From contig NC_008321.1 of the NCBI RefSeq assembly GCF_000014685.1, forward strand, positions 3,593,001-3,657,000: DNA of 64,000 bases, given 5' to 3'. Position numbers and translations under genes: made by a program. Below, in pieces: positions 25,060-32,904 of the stretch. The notes beneath the pieces were generated by a model. It saw nothing but the letters and a program-made list of their open reading frames with translations. It was not told the origin of the DNA and searched no databases. Position 1 is the first letter of the stretch. Each line of letters opens with the position of its first letter. This DNA is from Shewanella sp. MR-4. Lineage in GTDB: Bacteria > Pseudomonadota > Gammaproteobacteria > Enterobacterales > Shewanellaceae.

Positions 25060-25084
25060 AAAGTCAGGCACTGGGCCTGACTTT
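25060..25084 (-). terminator. Terminator after the TyrP-like permease gene
   Basis: AAAGTCAGGC pairs with GCCTGACTTT around a five-base loop. On the minus strand it runs into TTTTGCTTTTTAG. It separates the permease from the peptidase gene downstream. Confidence 0.8.
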
Positions 25085-25197
25085 AGCATATCGTACGCAC
25101 TCTATAACAGAGTTAGAAAAATTCGCTTACAAAGCAAATACATTCATCATATTTATCGGTTTAACTCTGCCGCTTCAGTACGCTAAACGGCTTTAAC

Positions 25198-26385
25198 TTA
25201 CAGCGCGACAAATAACTGAGCGCCGATAATCACTGCGCCTAGCAAACCCGCAATTCCGAGGGCAAATGTGCCGCCAGACACTTGGTATCCCTGCGGCGTG
25301 GCTTGGCGCTGACGCAGTGCCATCACGATCGGCAGGAAGATAATCATCACCACCAGCGGCACGGCTGCAAAGCCTAATACCGCAACAAAACCTTCGGGGA
25401 CATAGAGCGCACATAACAGCGGCGGCACAAAGGTTAACAGCCAGGTTTGGGCGCGGCCGAGGAAGGTCTTCTTTGCGCGGGTCAGTTCGGCCACAAAATC
25501 ATACAGGCTTAAGGTGACCCCGAGGAAAGAGGTGATTAAGGCTAAATCCGCAAACAGCGAAATACATTTGCTGATCCAAGGCGTGTGGGCAATCTCTTGT
25601 AATGCACTGATCAGCGCAGGTAAAGAGCCATTAAAGCTGCTAACTTCGTTGCCACCCACTGTGCCTAAGGTCACCAATAACCAGAAGATATAACAAGCGA
25701 GCGGAATGGTTGAACCGATTAATAATACTTTGCGCAGCGAAACAGCATTGCCATCCAAATAACGCACTAAGGTGGCGATACACACGTGGAAACCAAAAGA
25801 AGTAAACACCACAGGAATCGCCGCCATCCAACTGCTGGTCATGGACTCGGCCACTGCACTGGTTGCCATACTCGAGATACTGACTTCCGGTAATAAAAAC
25901 AGCACGACCACAATCAGCAATAAAATCATCAGCGAAAACAAGAAGCGCGAGGCTTTATCAACCCAAGCGACTCCTAAGGCCGCAAATCCACCCAGCACTA
26001 AGGTAAACAGCACGACCGCCAGTTGGTTATCTAACACGAGGTCGAACATATTTTTGGCTTTAAGCACTAACAGCGATGAACCGCCCGTCAAATACGCCGC
26101 CGTTAAGGCAAAGAGTAAACTGAGAAAGGAGGCGCCTTGCACCATTTGGCCTTTCTTGCCGAGGAGTTTGCCCGTGATGGCGTGGACGTTATCACCAACG
26201 CCTGAGCGCAGGTTAATCTCAAGCATTAACAATGAGGTATAGGCTGACAAGCCCCAAATCACCACCATTAACAAAATGGCTGGCACCATGCCTAAGGCGG
26301 CCGTGGCTAAGGGTAAGGCTAACATTCCCGCGCCAATGGCGGTCCCCGCGACAATGGCTATCGAGCCTAACATTTTTGAATTCAC
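25198..26385 (-). CDS. tyrP: Tyrosine-type aromatic amino acid permease (HAAAP family)
   Basis: Inner-membrane proton symporter of 395 residues with about 11 TM helices that imports tyrosine (the family also covers Trp transporters Mtr/TnaB). The start MLGSIAIVAGTAIGAGMLALPL, IPVVFTSFGFHVCIATLVRYLDGN, and SLFADLALITSFLGVTLSLYDF follow E. coli TyrP closely. The start is GTG with AGGA seven bases upstream. No TyrR box was found in the region upstream. The TyrP assignment rather than Mtr rests on overall resemblance. Confidence 0.85.
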   Translation of the reverse strand: MNSKMLGSIAIVAGTAIGAGMLALPLATAALGMVPAILLMVVIWGLSAYTSLLMLEINLRSGVGDNVHAITGKLLGKKGQMVQGASFLSLLFALTAAYLTGGSSLLVLKAKNMFDLVLDNQLAVVLFTLVLGGFAALGVAWVDKASRFLFSLMILLLIVVVLFLLPEVSISSMATSAVAESMTSSWMAAIPVVFTSFGFHVCIATLVRYLDGNAVSLRKVLLIGSTIPLACYIFWLLVTLGTVGGNEVSSFNGSLPALISALQEIAHTPWISKCISLFADLALITSFLGVTLSLYDFVAELTRAKKTFLGRAQTWLLTFVPPLLCALYVPEGFVAVLGFAAVPLVVMIIFLPIVMALRQRQATPQGYQVSGGTFALGIAGLLGAVIIGAQLFVAL

Positions 26386-26806
26386 ACAATTATCCTGTTC
26401 AAGTATTAATTATTATTTTTTAAGGTTTTTTGAGTAGATTTGAAGGATAAAGCCTTGCGCACTCTGTGATTAAGCCAACAGCAATCTCAAACGAAAAGCG
26501 TCACTAAACTTAAAGCATCCAATCCGATCTCAAAGAGCAGATCAATTGGCCCCAATAGCTTTTGAATATTTCAACCCAGTCGCCATTGAGGCTAACTAAA
26601 TCGTTTGCAGAAAAGTGACATTAATTTCAACCGTGATTGCCTTAGCAAAGCAGCGACATCGCGCGTAAAAGAAGATAGCTCTGGACATTAACAGAGCCAA
26701 CCCCAGCGGGCAAGCCAGTTATAGACAAAGATGACGCCGCTTTGGCTATCCGAAGGGGAAATGTGAGTAAAAGATAAAAAATCGAGGCGGATCTGTTATC
26801 AAAACA
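26386..26806. other. Gene-free stretch between tyrP-like and gbpA genes
   Basis: The part next to the permease start is very AT-rich and probably carries its promoter. The remainder shows no ORF, RNA gene or repeat that I can support. Confidence 0.5.
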
Positions 26807-26843
26807 ATAAACCCTGCAACACTTGTGGCATTGCAGGGTTTAT
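26807..26843 (-). terminator. Terminator after gbpA
   Basis: ATAAACCCTGCAA pairs with TTGCAGGGTTTAT (13-bp perfect stem, 11-base loop). On the minus strand it is followed by TGTTTTGAT. Confidence 0.85.
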
Positions 26844-26930
26844 CAATGAGTTTAGCGATTCGACGGGGGACGGGATTGCGCTAAAGCGGATTAACGCGAC
26901 TCACAATCCGCTTATTCCCCTGTTAACCGA

Positions 26931-28406
26931 TTACAGCTCAGTCCAAGCCATATTCCAAGAGCCGCCGACACCCGGTTCAAACCCGGTTGCAGTTGGCGAC
27001 CATTGCATGCAATAACCACTGTAAGGCCAAGGTTTACATTGATAGACCTTGCCAGTTTTAGGTTGCAGCACTTTAGTACCCGCCACATAGTTTTTAATGC
27101 CCTCGGGGAAGACATAATCGGCATCCGGCGCTGTGGCTTGATCTTTTAAGAACAGATCGAAGTTTTGCTGGATAACCTCACCTTGCTTCGGCTCGCCCTT
27201 CACTTGTAAGTGATAATGGCCAGCCTTAGGCGCGACGACATCAAGCACTAGACTCGCGCTAGTATTATTAACCACTTGTGTGACATATCCAGCTGCCGTG
27301 CCATCGTGGCTAAATAGGTAAGCCGAGACCTGCATATCCGCATTAGTGCTGACATCGAAGCTGACCTTTGCGGCACCATCGACAATAGTGTAATCATCGG
27401 CCAGTGACGTGACATCGAGCTGATTGCCCGGCGCAGGCGCAATATCAAAGCTCACTTCCACTCGCTCTAGGCCCGAATTAGGCGCGGCATAAATCTCATT
27501 TTTACCGTAAACGGGCGAGATCACCCCAGAGGGATTCTTCTGCCCCGCCTTAAGTTGTGGCTGCTGGGCATTAATGGCACTGGCTAACAGGAATGGCCAA
27601 TTTTGCTTGGCACCTTGAGTAGTGTCGGCAATGGTTATCTGAGTCTGCTTGGCAGTTTGCTCGCCATTAGCATCAAACACCCGCGTCATCACCTTATCAC
27701 CCGCCTTAAGATCAAGTGACGGATTGATATCGCCAATATCGGTCCACTCGCCCGGCACCACAACACCAGAGCTAAAGTTCACATCGATAGCATTATAGAA
27801 ACTGTTGGTGGTATCACCGACTTCCCACACGGCCAAAATCACGTGATAACCGCTTCTGTCTTCAGGCACATAACAGTTATGTGTCACTAACTTAGGCGGC
27901 TGAACCATACCTCCGTCGACCACACAGAAGGGAGCTAAGTCAAAGCTTGCACGGCTCAAGGCTTGGTTTTGATCCCAGCCTTGACGAGTTAAATAGTAAC
28001 GCCAATTGCGGGTCACATGGTTAGCGGTGAACTGCCAGCTAAAGTCATTCCAACCCGACTTAATGTCATGCTTAGACCAACGACTTGGGCTCTGTTCATC
28101 CAAGGGAGAAAACGCTGCGTTGGCTGCGCTGGCAATTTTGCCGTCGGCAGGGCCTGACTCAGGAAAACCTGATGGACCTTCAACACTTTGCGGTTCCCAT
28201 TGAACGGCGCCGCAGTTTAAATTGCTGCCAGTTTTACAGGCGTATGAGCGTGATTCTGGTGAAACCACATAACCGTGGGCCGACGCCGTTTGGCTAACTA
28301 GCGCACTCGTAGCGCTTAGGGCCAAGGCAATTAGGCTTAAACGAGCCAGTTGTGGGTGTTTGTGGTTAGCATTTGTGATTGATGTAAAAGCAGTTAGATG
28401 TGCCAC
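26931..28406 (-). CDS. gbpA: GbpA: secreted chitin-binding lytic polysaccharide monooxygenase
   Basis: Secreted protein of 491 residues that binds chitin/GlcNAc and oxidatively cleaves chitin; in Vibrio, GbpA also promotes attachment. A long signal peptide (residues 1-43) ends TASA, leaving His as first mature residue (HGYVVSPESRSYACK), the copper-brace His required in AA10 LPMOs. The second His is in SWQFTANHVTRNWRYYL. AA10 spans to about residue 205, followed by GbpA domains 2 and 3 (KLKAGQKNPSG; SVEVSFDIAPAP-like strands) and a C-terminal carbohydrate-binding module with YQCKPWPYSGYCMQW. Start is GTG. A c-di-GMP-I riboswitch lies in its leader, 129 bases upstream. Confidence 0.93.
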   Translation of the reverse strand: MAHLTAFTSITNANHKHPQLARLSLIALALSATSALVSQTASAHGYVVSPESRSYACKTGSNLNCGAVQWEPQSVEGPSGFPESGPADGKIASAANAAFSPLDEQSPSRWSKHDIKSGWNDFSWQFTANHVTRNWRYYLTRQGWDQNQALSRASFDLAPFCVVDGGMVQPPKLVTHNCYVPEDRSGYHVILAVWEVGDTTNSFYNAIDVNFSSGVVVPGEWTDIGDINPSLDLKAGDKVMTRVFDANGEQTAKQTQITIADTTQGAKQNWPFLLASAINAQQPQLKAGQKNPSGVISPVYGKNEIYAAPNSGLERVEVSFDIAPAPGNQLDVTSLADDYTIVDGAAKVSFDVSTNADMQVSAYLFSHDGTAAGYVTQVVNNTSASLVLDVVAPKAGHYHLQVKGEPKQGEVIQQNFDLFLKDQATAPDADYVFPEGIKNYVAGTKVLQPKTGKVYQCKPWPYSGYCMQWSPTATGFEPGVGGSWNMAWTEL

Positions 28407-28534
28407 TTTATTGTACTCCGTAGGGCGCCTTTCTCGACGAGATTGGCATAGGTATAAAAGTGGTATTTAGGCAAAACAGCATTAAGCAAAGCCGTTTATT
28501 TTTCAAAGAATTGAAAGCATCAGCTCAATTCTGA

Positions 28535-28617
28535 GGCAACCCCGCTATCTTAGTTTCAACATCCCTTTACAACCTTAGACCGGAGGCTTTGCGTCCTAAT
28601 TTTTCAATTAGTTTGCC
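28535..28617 (-). ncRNA. c-di-GMP-I riboswitch (GEMM) in the gbpA leader
   Basis: Read on the minus strand, the aptamer opens with GGCAAAC, continues with a CTAATT-GAAA-AATTAG stem capped by the diagnostic GAAA tetraloop, then GGACGCAAAGCCTCCGG, and closes with TAGCGGGGTTGCC. These are the invariant blocks of the GEMM/c-di-GMP-I class in the right order. It sits in the leader of gbpA; Vibrio cholerae gbpA carries the same class. Downstream, AGAATTGA/TCAATTCT (28507-28532) can form a small hairpin that may be the switching platform. Confidence 0.93.
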
Positions 28618-28802
28618 AAATACGGTGGATCTCCATTGAAGTTAACAGTATGTAACTTAAACGTTGAGACCCGGCTAATCTAACAACAAAAGACAGCGTT
28701 GTCAAAATTTAAGTTATTACAATTCAAAGCGTTACAAAACGATAAGCGGTATTTTATTGGCGCCTGTCAGATTATTTGCCCTCTGACTCGATGAGTTTAA
28801 TC

Positions 28803-28830
28803 TTGAAACCCTGTTTCACTTGGGTATAAT
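28803..28830 (+). promoter_or_regulatory. Sigma-70 promoter for the Mn riboswitch transcript
   Basis: TTGAAA (28803-28808) and a perfect TATAAT (28825-28830) are 16 bases apart. Transcription would start near 28837, just before the riboswitch. Confidence 0.75.
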
Positions 28831-28837
28831 GCCCACC

Positions 28838-29020
28838 TCGCTTCGGGGGAGTAGCTAACTGGATTTCGAGCCATCGATATTCAGGGTGAACATCAACATA
28901 CTTGGCCGCATGCCATGGTGTTCACAGCAAATCATCGATTTGTCCTGCAAGACCTGAGCACAGTAACCGCACCTAGGGGTGGACGGTCTATTGTGCTTAT
29001 GTCAAAAACCACCCCTAAAA
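28838..29020 (+). promoter_or_regulatory. yybP-ykoY manganese riboswitch with expression platform
   Basis: The leader contains the class hallmarks: GGGGGAGTAGC at the 5' side, ATCAACATACTT in the middle and GCAAGACC at the 3' side (near 28947). The family is a Mn2+ sensor. After the aptamer, AGGGGTGG (28974-28981) can pair with CCACCCCT (29009-29016), directly against the AAGGA ribosome site at 29018, so Mn2+ probably frees translation start of the exporter. The downstream gene is of the type this riboswitch usually controls. Confidence 0.85.
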
Positions 29021-29029
29021 GGATCACAC

Positions 29030-29587
29030 TTGGAAGCGTTACTCGCCTCAACCTTTACGGTTGCCATCGCCGAGATTGGCGATAAGACCCAACTGCTTGC
29101 CCTATTACTCGCTGCAAGATTTAAAAATAAAACTGCGATTATCTTGGGGATTTTACTCTCAACCCTGTTTAACCATTTTGCCGCCGCCTGGCTTGGCCAA
29201 TGGGCGATTAACTGGGTGAGCCCAGATGTAGCACGCTACTTGGTTGCCGCCTCCTTCTTTGCGATTGCACTCTGGGTACTGATCCCCGATAAAGTGGACG
29301 CCGAAGAGAGCCGTTTCTATAAGATGGGACCCTTTGTTGCGACCTTTATTCTGTTCTTTATCGCCGAAATGGGCGACAAAACCCAAATCGCAACTGTCGT
29401 TTTAGCCGCTAAATACGATGCCTTAGCCATGGTGGTTGCAGGTACTACTTTGGGTATGTTGCTAGCGAACGTCCCAGTGGTTATTGCGGGACATTTTAGT
29501 GCCGAAAAATTACCAATGAAGTGGATCCACAGGGGCTGCGCAATTTTGTTTGCCCTGCTCGGCGTAGCAACCTTAATGGTTAACTGA
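29030..29587 (+). CDS. UPF0016/GDT1 family Mn2+ exporter (MneA/MntX-like)
   Basis: Inner-membrane protein of 185 residues with two repeated halves, each carrying the family's E-x-G-D signature: VAIAEIGDKTQLLALLLA near residue 10 and FIAEMGDKTQIATVVLA near residue 105. About six TM helices are present. Members export excess Mn2+. The TTG at 29030 is taken as the start because AAGGA lies six bases before it and the conserved sequence begins LEALLAST; the longer frame from 28979 runs through the riboswitch platform. Control by the Mn2+ riboswitch immediately upstream supports the substrate. Confidence 0.9.
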   Translation: MEALLASTFTVAIAEIGDKTQLLALLLAARFKNKTAIILGILLSTLFNHFAAAWLGQWAINWVSPDVARYLVAASFFAIALWVLIPDKVDAEESRFYKMGPFVATFILFFIAEMGDKTQIATVVLAAKYDALAMVVAGTTLGMLLANVPVVIAGHFSAEKLPMKWIHRGCAILFALLGVATLMVN

Positions 29588-29607
29588 TTGATAAAATGAA
29601 GATAAAC

Positions 29608-29638
29608 AAAAAGGCCAGTGATAACACTGGCCTTTTTT
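29608..29638. terminator. Bidirectional terminator between Mn exporter and katB
   Basis: AAAAAGGCCAGTG pairs with CACTGGCCTTTTT around ATAA. It serves two convergent genes. Confidence 0.93.
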
Positions 29639-29657
29639 ATGGGGTTAACGAATTAAC

Positions 29658-31118
29658 TTATAACCCGAGTGCAGTTTGGATACGTTGACCGTAATCAGCA
29701 TCGGCTTTGTGGAAATGTGCCAGCATACGTTGCTGTACCTCTACACTTGCCTGACGCAGTGAGCCAGAAATCGTTTCCACTAAGCGTGCCTTCTCGGCTT
29801 CGCTGAAGATGCGATACAAATTACCCGCCTGAGTGTAATCATCCTGATTGTAACGGCTGTAACGCGCCGCTTCGCCATCTAAACGCAGTGGTGGCTCGGC
29901 AAAGTTTGCCGGTTCAACTAAAGCACCCGCAGTGCTGTTTGGACCATAGTTAGCCGCGGCATCGCCACCGGTTTGACTACCGTGGTATGGGCATTGTGTT
30001 CCCGCCATGGCACCCGCACGTTGGTGATGGTTGGCTTTAGTCGCATGTGGGCAGTTGACTGGTAACTGGTTGTAGTTCGCCCCAATTCGGTAACGCTGCG
30101 CATCGGCATAGGCGAATAAACGCGCCTGCAACATCTTGTCGGGCGATGCGCCCACACCTGGTACTAAGTTGCTCGGTGCTAATGCCACTTGCTCGACTTC
30201 GGCAAAGTAGTTTTGCGGTAAACGATTCAGCTCTAACACACCAATTTCAATTAACGGGTAATCGCCATGTGGCCACACCTTAGTTAAATCGAATGGGTTG
30301 ATATGGTAAGTGTTGGCATCGGCCTCAGGCATAATCTGTACGTTCACCGTCCAACGAGGGAAGTTACCGTCGGTCACAGCTACCACCATATCGCGCTGGG
30401 ATGAGTCAGGGTCGATACCCTTTAACTTATCGGCTTGCTCATTGGTTAAGTTCACCACGCCTTGCTGCGATTTGAAGTGGAACTTCACCCAGAAACGCTC
30501 ACCTTTAGCATTCCAGAACGAGAAAGTATGCGAACCATAACCATGCATTTGGCGGTAGTTTGCCGGAATACCACGGTCAGACATCAGAATCGTCACTTGG
30601 TGCATGGCTTCAGGGTTTAATGACCAGAAGTCCCACATAGCTTGTGGATCTTTCAAATTCGTCAATGGGTTACGCTTTTGGGTATGGATAAAGTCTGGGA
30701 ACTTAATACCATCACGCAGGAAGAAGGTCGGCGTGTTGTTACCCACGATATCGTGGTTACCACGGGCGGTATAGAAGCGCAGACCAAAACCACGGGGATC
30801 GCGCTCGGCATCGGCAGAGCCCATTTCACCACCCACGGTAGAGAAGCGCACGAAGGTCTCAGTTTGCTTACCCACACCGTTAAAGTGGTCGGCGATGGTG
30901 TATTCGCTTAAGTCTTTAGTCAGGGTGAAAGTACCGTATACGCCAGTCCCTTTCGCATGCACAACACGCTCAGGAATACGCTCACGGTTAAAGTGGGCAA
31001 GCTTTTCAATTAAATGCCAATCTTGCAGTAGTAAGGGACCACGCTCACCCGCTGACAATGAGTTTTGATCGTCAGCAATTGGAGAACCGCTTTGGCTTGT
31101 TAAATACTGTTGACTCAT
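29658..31118 (-). CDS. katB: Monofunctional haem catalase (KatB-type)
   Basis: Catalase of 486 residues, small-subunit clade, that decomposes hydrogen peroxide. Active-site His is in RVVHAKGTGVYGTF near residue 55, the Asn in VGNNTPTFFLRDG near residue 128, and the haem-ligand Tyr in RLFAYADAQRYRIG near residue 338. No signal peptide is seen. The ATG at 31118 has AGGAG six bases before it; a frame to 31160 exists but overlaps a short leader ORF whose TGA stop is fused to this AGGAG. That arrangement suggests translational coupling. The promoter is not resolved. Confidence 0.95.
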   Translation of the reverse strand: MSQQYLTSQSGSPIADDQNSLSAGERGPLLLQDWHLIEKLAHFNRERIPERVVHAKGTGVYGTFTLTKDLSEYTIADHFNGVGKQTETFVRFSTVGGEMGSADAERDPRGFGLRFYTARGNHDIVGNNTPTFFLRDGIKFPDFIHTQKRNPLTNLKDPQAMWDFWSLNPEAMHQVTILMSDRGIPANYRQMHGYGSHTFSFWNAKGERFWVKFHFKSQQGVVNLTNEQADKLKGIDPDSSQRDMVVAVTDGNFPRWTVNVQIMPEADANTYHINPFDLTKVWPHGDYPLIEIGVLELNRLPQNYFAEVEQVALAPSNLVPGVGASPDKMLQARLFAYADAQRYRIGANYNQLPVNCPHATKANHHQRAGAMAGTQCPYHGSQTGGDAAANYGPNSTAGALVEPANFAEPPLRLDGEAARYSRYNQDDYTQAGNLYRIFSEAEKARLVETISGSLRQASVEVQQRMLAHFHKADADYGQRIQTALGL

Positions 31119-31128
31119 ATCTTGCTCC

Positions 31129-31182
31129 TCATTCTTGATTGGTGTTAACCCAAGATTCAATTAAATCGTAAATGGTGGCCAT
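31129..31182 (-). CDS. 17-codon leader ORF in front of katB
   Basis: A short frame reads MATIYDLIESWVNTNQE. It has a strong AAGGAG seven bases before its ATG. Its TGA overlaps the AGGAG of katB, leaving 10 bases to the katB ATG. The good ribosome site and the stop placement argue that it is translated and coupled to katB. It could be a regulatory leader peptide or a small functional protein; composition shows no obvious attenuation codons. It is too short for ordinary gene finders. Confidence 0.6.
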   Translation of the reverse strand: MATIYDLIESWVNTNQE

Positions 31183-31477
31183 GGCTTATCTCCTTGGCAG
31201 GGCGACGTGTTGTCGATGGAGTTAGAATAGATAAGAGTGGCAATCAGATAAAGCGATTAATATAGATTCAAGCAATCTACTTTGAAGATTAAAAATCAAC
31301 ACAATGATGACTGCCGCCGTTTAAGCGCAGGCAGTGTTCATTGTTGAGCATAGGAGGACAAAGCACTGTTTAGTGGGATCCACAAGGGTGCCGAAGAGAC
31401 GAGTTTCAGCATTGAGGACTTAAATTAAGGATGAATAATATGAGCACATTGGCAAATTTTTGAATCGAAACACCTCA
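31183..31477. other. katB upstream region
   Basis: AT-rich promoter region for the katB transcript on the minus strand. I looked for an OxyR-type four-block site and did not find one I would defend. No other gene is seen. Confidence 0.4.
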
Positions 31478-31723
31478 TCAATCTTGCTTTTGACTCAACT
31501 GCTCCCGATAAATGACGACCAAATAATAGGCATCGATTAACACAATAAAAAAGTTAACCGCCGCAACAGGATAAGCCTGTATTGCCATGCCATAAGCCAC
31601 AAAGAGTAACGCCCCGAGCAAATTCAACCAGCGTAACTTTTTGATATTCGACATCATCAAAGAGATGGCCACCACTACTGACGCCAAGTAACCAACCCAT
31701 TCCCAAATCATTGCACTATCCAT
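31478..31723 (-). CDS. Small inner-membrane protein, YgjV-like
   Basis: Protein of 81 residues, nearly all membrane: three TM helices (WEWVGYLASVVVAISLMMS, WLNLLGALLFVAYGMAIQ, AAVNFFIVLIDAYYLVVIY) with a short polar tail. The pattern WxxxNxxGAxxFxxYG and the NFFIxxIDxYYL end resemble the YgjV family of small membrane proteins. Function is unknown. It is transcribed on the same strand as the thioesterase gene upstream, 53 bases away, so the two may be co-transcribed. Confidence 0.7.
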   Translation of the reverse strand: MDSAMIWEWVGYLASVVVAISLMMSNIKKLRWLNLLGALLFVAYGMAIQAYPVAAVNFFIVLIDAYYLVVIYREQLSQKQD

Positions 31724-31776
31724 ATCACGTCCTTATTTTTCGATTGATACAACAGAAACAGGTTGGTTGAGCCCGA

Positions 31777-32214
31777 TTAGCGTTTAACGACTGCCGCCGT
31801 CATCCGTGAAATACAGGTCAGCTCCCCTGCACTATTATGGATTAAGATTTCCCACACCGAACTGCGCTTCCCCAAATGAATGGGTTTTGCCGTCGCGGTC
31901 AGTACGCCATTACGCGAAGCGCGTAAATGGTTAGCGTTAATCTCTTGTCCAACACAATAATATTGCTCAAAATCCACCGCAAAGTTTGCGGCATAACTGG
32001 CCACAGTTTCGGCCAGCGCCACGTTCGCACCGCCATGGACAATGCCTAAGGGATTATGTACGGCTGGCGTGGCAGGCATAGTTGCCTTCATGTAGTCATC
32101 ACCAATCTCACTGATCTCAATCCCTAGGGTCTGCATCAAGGTGCCTTTGCCCCCCATGCCAGCATCTAAACGCGCACAATCCTCTAAGGTGACAGGTCTA
32201 AACCAAATACTCAT
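31777..32214 (-). CDS. menI: Hotdog-fold acyl-CoA thioesterase, MenI/YdiI-like
   Basis: Cytoplasmic thioesterase of 145 residues. The closest known types are YdiI/MenI (1,4-dihydroxy-2-naphthoyl-CoA hydrolase of menaquinone synthesis) and EntH. Visible motifs are HNPLGIVHGGANVALAETVAS, with the catalytic Glu in LAET and the HGG turn, then GQEINANHLRASRNG and KPIHLGKRSSVWEI. Shewanella depends on menaquinone for anaerobic respiration, so the MenI role is attractive, but no other men gene is adjacent and the specificity is inferred from similarity only. Confidence 0.78.
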   Translation of the reverse strand: MSIWFRPVTLEDCARLDAGMGGKGTLMQTLGIEISEIGDDYMKATMPATPAVHNPLGIVHGGANVALAETVASYAANFAVDFEQYYCVGQEINANHLRASRNGVLTATAKPIHLGKRSSVWEILIHNSAGELTCISRMTAAVVKR

Positions 32215-32322
32215 TTCAACATCCTAGTAAAGAAAACCAGCTAGCAGTTTACTAAGAAGTGACTGAAGTTCAACACATAAGCATTGGCTTAATCTGTGTA
32301 AAACGGCAAGGTGATGCTACGC

Positions 32323-32778
32323 CTAAGTTAACCAATGCTTTGTGACAGCAAAACGACTAAACCAGACTAAGAATACTCCCCACAGGATCACCACACTCGG
32401 CATAATGAGGGCATCGCTGCCTAGTACCGCAGCCGCCTGCTGAATACCAAATACATAGCTCATTTGCAGCAATACTGCGACTAAGGATGCAACTAACACT
32501 TTATAGGAAAAGGCTTTTTTAATAAGTAACAACAGACAACCAATCACCCCAGAAACCACAGCAAATCCAAAAATAAGATCGACCCAAGCAGGTGTTGATT
32601 CATAGAGCTTTATTTGATCTGGGCTCATCTGCGCCATGGCTTCAGGCGTCATGGTCATTTGGATAATAAACGCCAATAAGCCCATGATGTTCCATAGCAA
32701 ACTGACAAATGAGACAAAATAAAACCACAGTGGCGCTTTCGCTACGCCGATTGCATGGTAGGAGCCAGTCGCTGCCAT
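32323..32778 (-). CDS. Four-TM membrane protein, unknown
   Basis: Inner-membrane protein of 151 residues from the ATG at 32778, which has GGAG eight bases upstream; the longer frame to 32850 runs into the exeM terminator. Four TM helices are visible (APLWFYFVSFVSLLWNIMGLLAFI, WVDLIFGFAVVSGVIGCLLLLI, VLVASLVAVLLQMSYVFGI, MPSVVILWGVFLVWFS). A conserved-looking loop is MSPDQIKLYESTPAWVD. Relatives are sometimes labelled sugar transporter in Shewanella genomes; I see no basis for that name. Confidence 0.7.
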   Translation of the reverse strand: MAATGSYHAIGVAKAPLWFYFVSFVSLLWNIMGLLAFIIQMTMTPEAMAQMSPDQIKLYESTPAWVDLIFGFAVVSGVIGCLLLLIKKAFSYKVLVASLVAVLLQMSYVFGIQQAAAVLGSDALIMPSVVILWGVFLVWFSRFAVTKHWLT

Positions 32779-32830
32779 TTCTGCTCTCCGAGTGTTCAAG
32801 GTACAAACTTTCACAACAACAGTGCCATAA

Positions 32831-32855
32831 AAAAGGGATGGTAAAACCATCCCTT
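32831..32855 (-). terminator. Terminator after exeM
   Basis: AAGGGATGGT pairs with ACCATCCCTT around a three-base loop. On the minus strand a T-run (TTTTTTATGG) follows. Confidence 0.85.
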
Positions 32856-32904
32856 AGCTCTGAGTTTAGCTCACAAACTCAGTTGTGAGCTTGCAATCAC
32901 TCGA

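Noticed and set aside
25772..26242. A 156-codon plus-strand frame
   Set aside because: It is a shadow of the TyrP-like permease gene. Its composition mirrors the hydrophobic codons of the opposite strand.
28979..29029. A 17-codon N-terminal extension of the Mn exporter
   Set aside because: It would run through the riboswitch expression platform. The TTG at 29030 has AAGGA at proper spacing and the conserved sequence begins there.
31119..31160. A 14-codon N-terminal extension of KatB
   Set aside because: The ATG at 31118 has a good AGGAG. The extension overlaps the leader ORF in another frame and lacks a ribosome site.
31183..31477. OxyR binding site for katB
   Set aside because: Only isolated ATAG/CTAT half-blocks were seen, not four at ten-base spacing.
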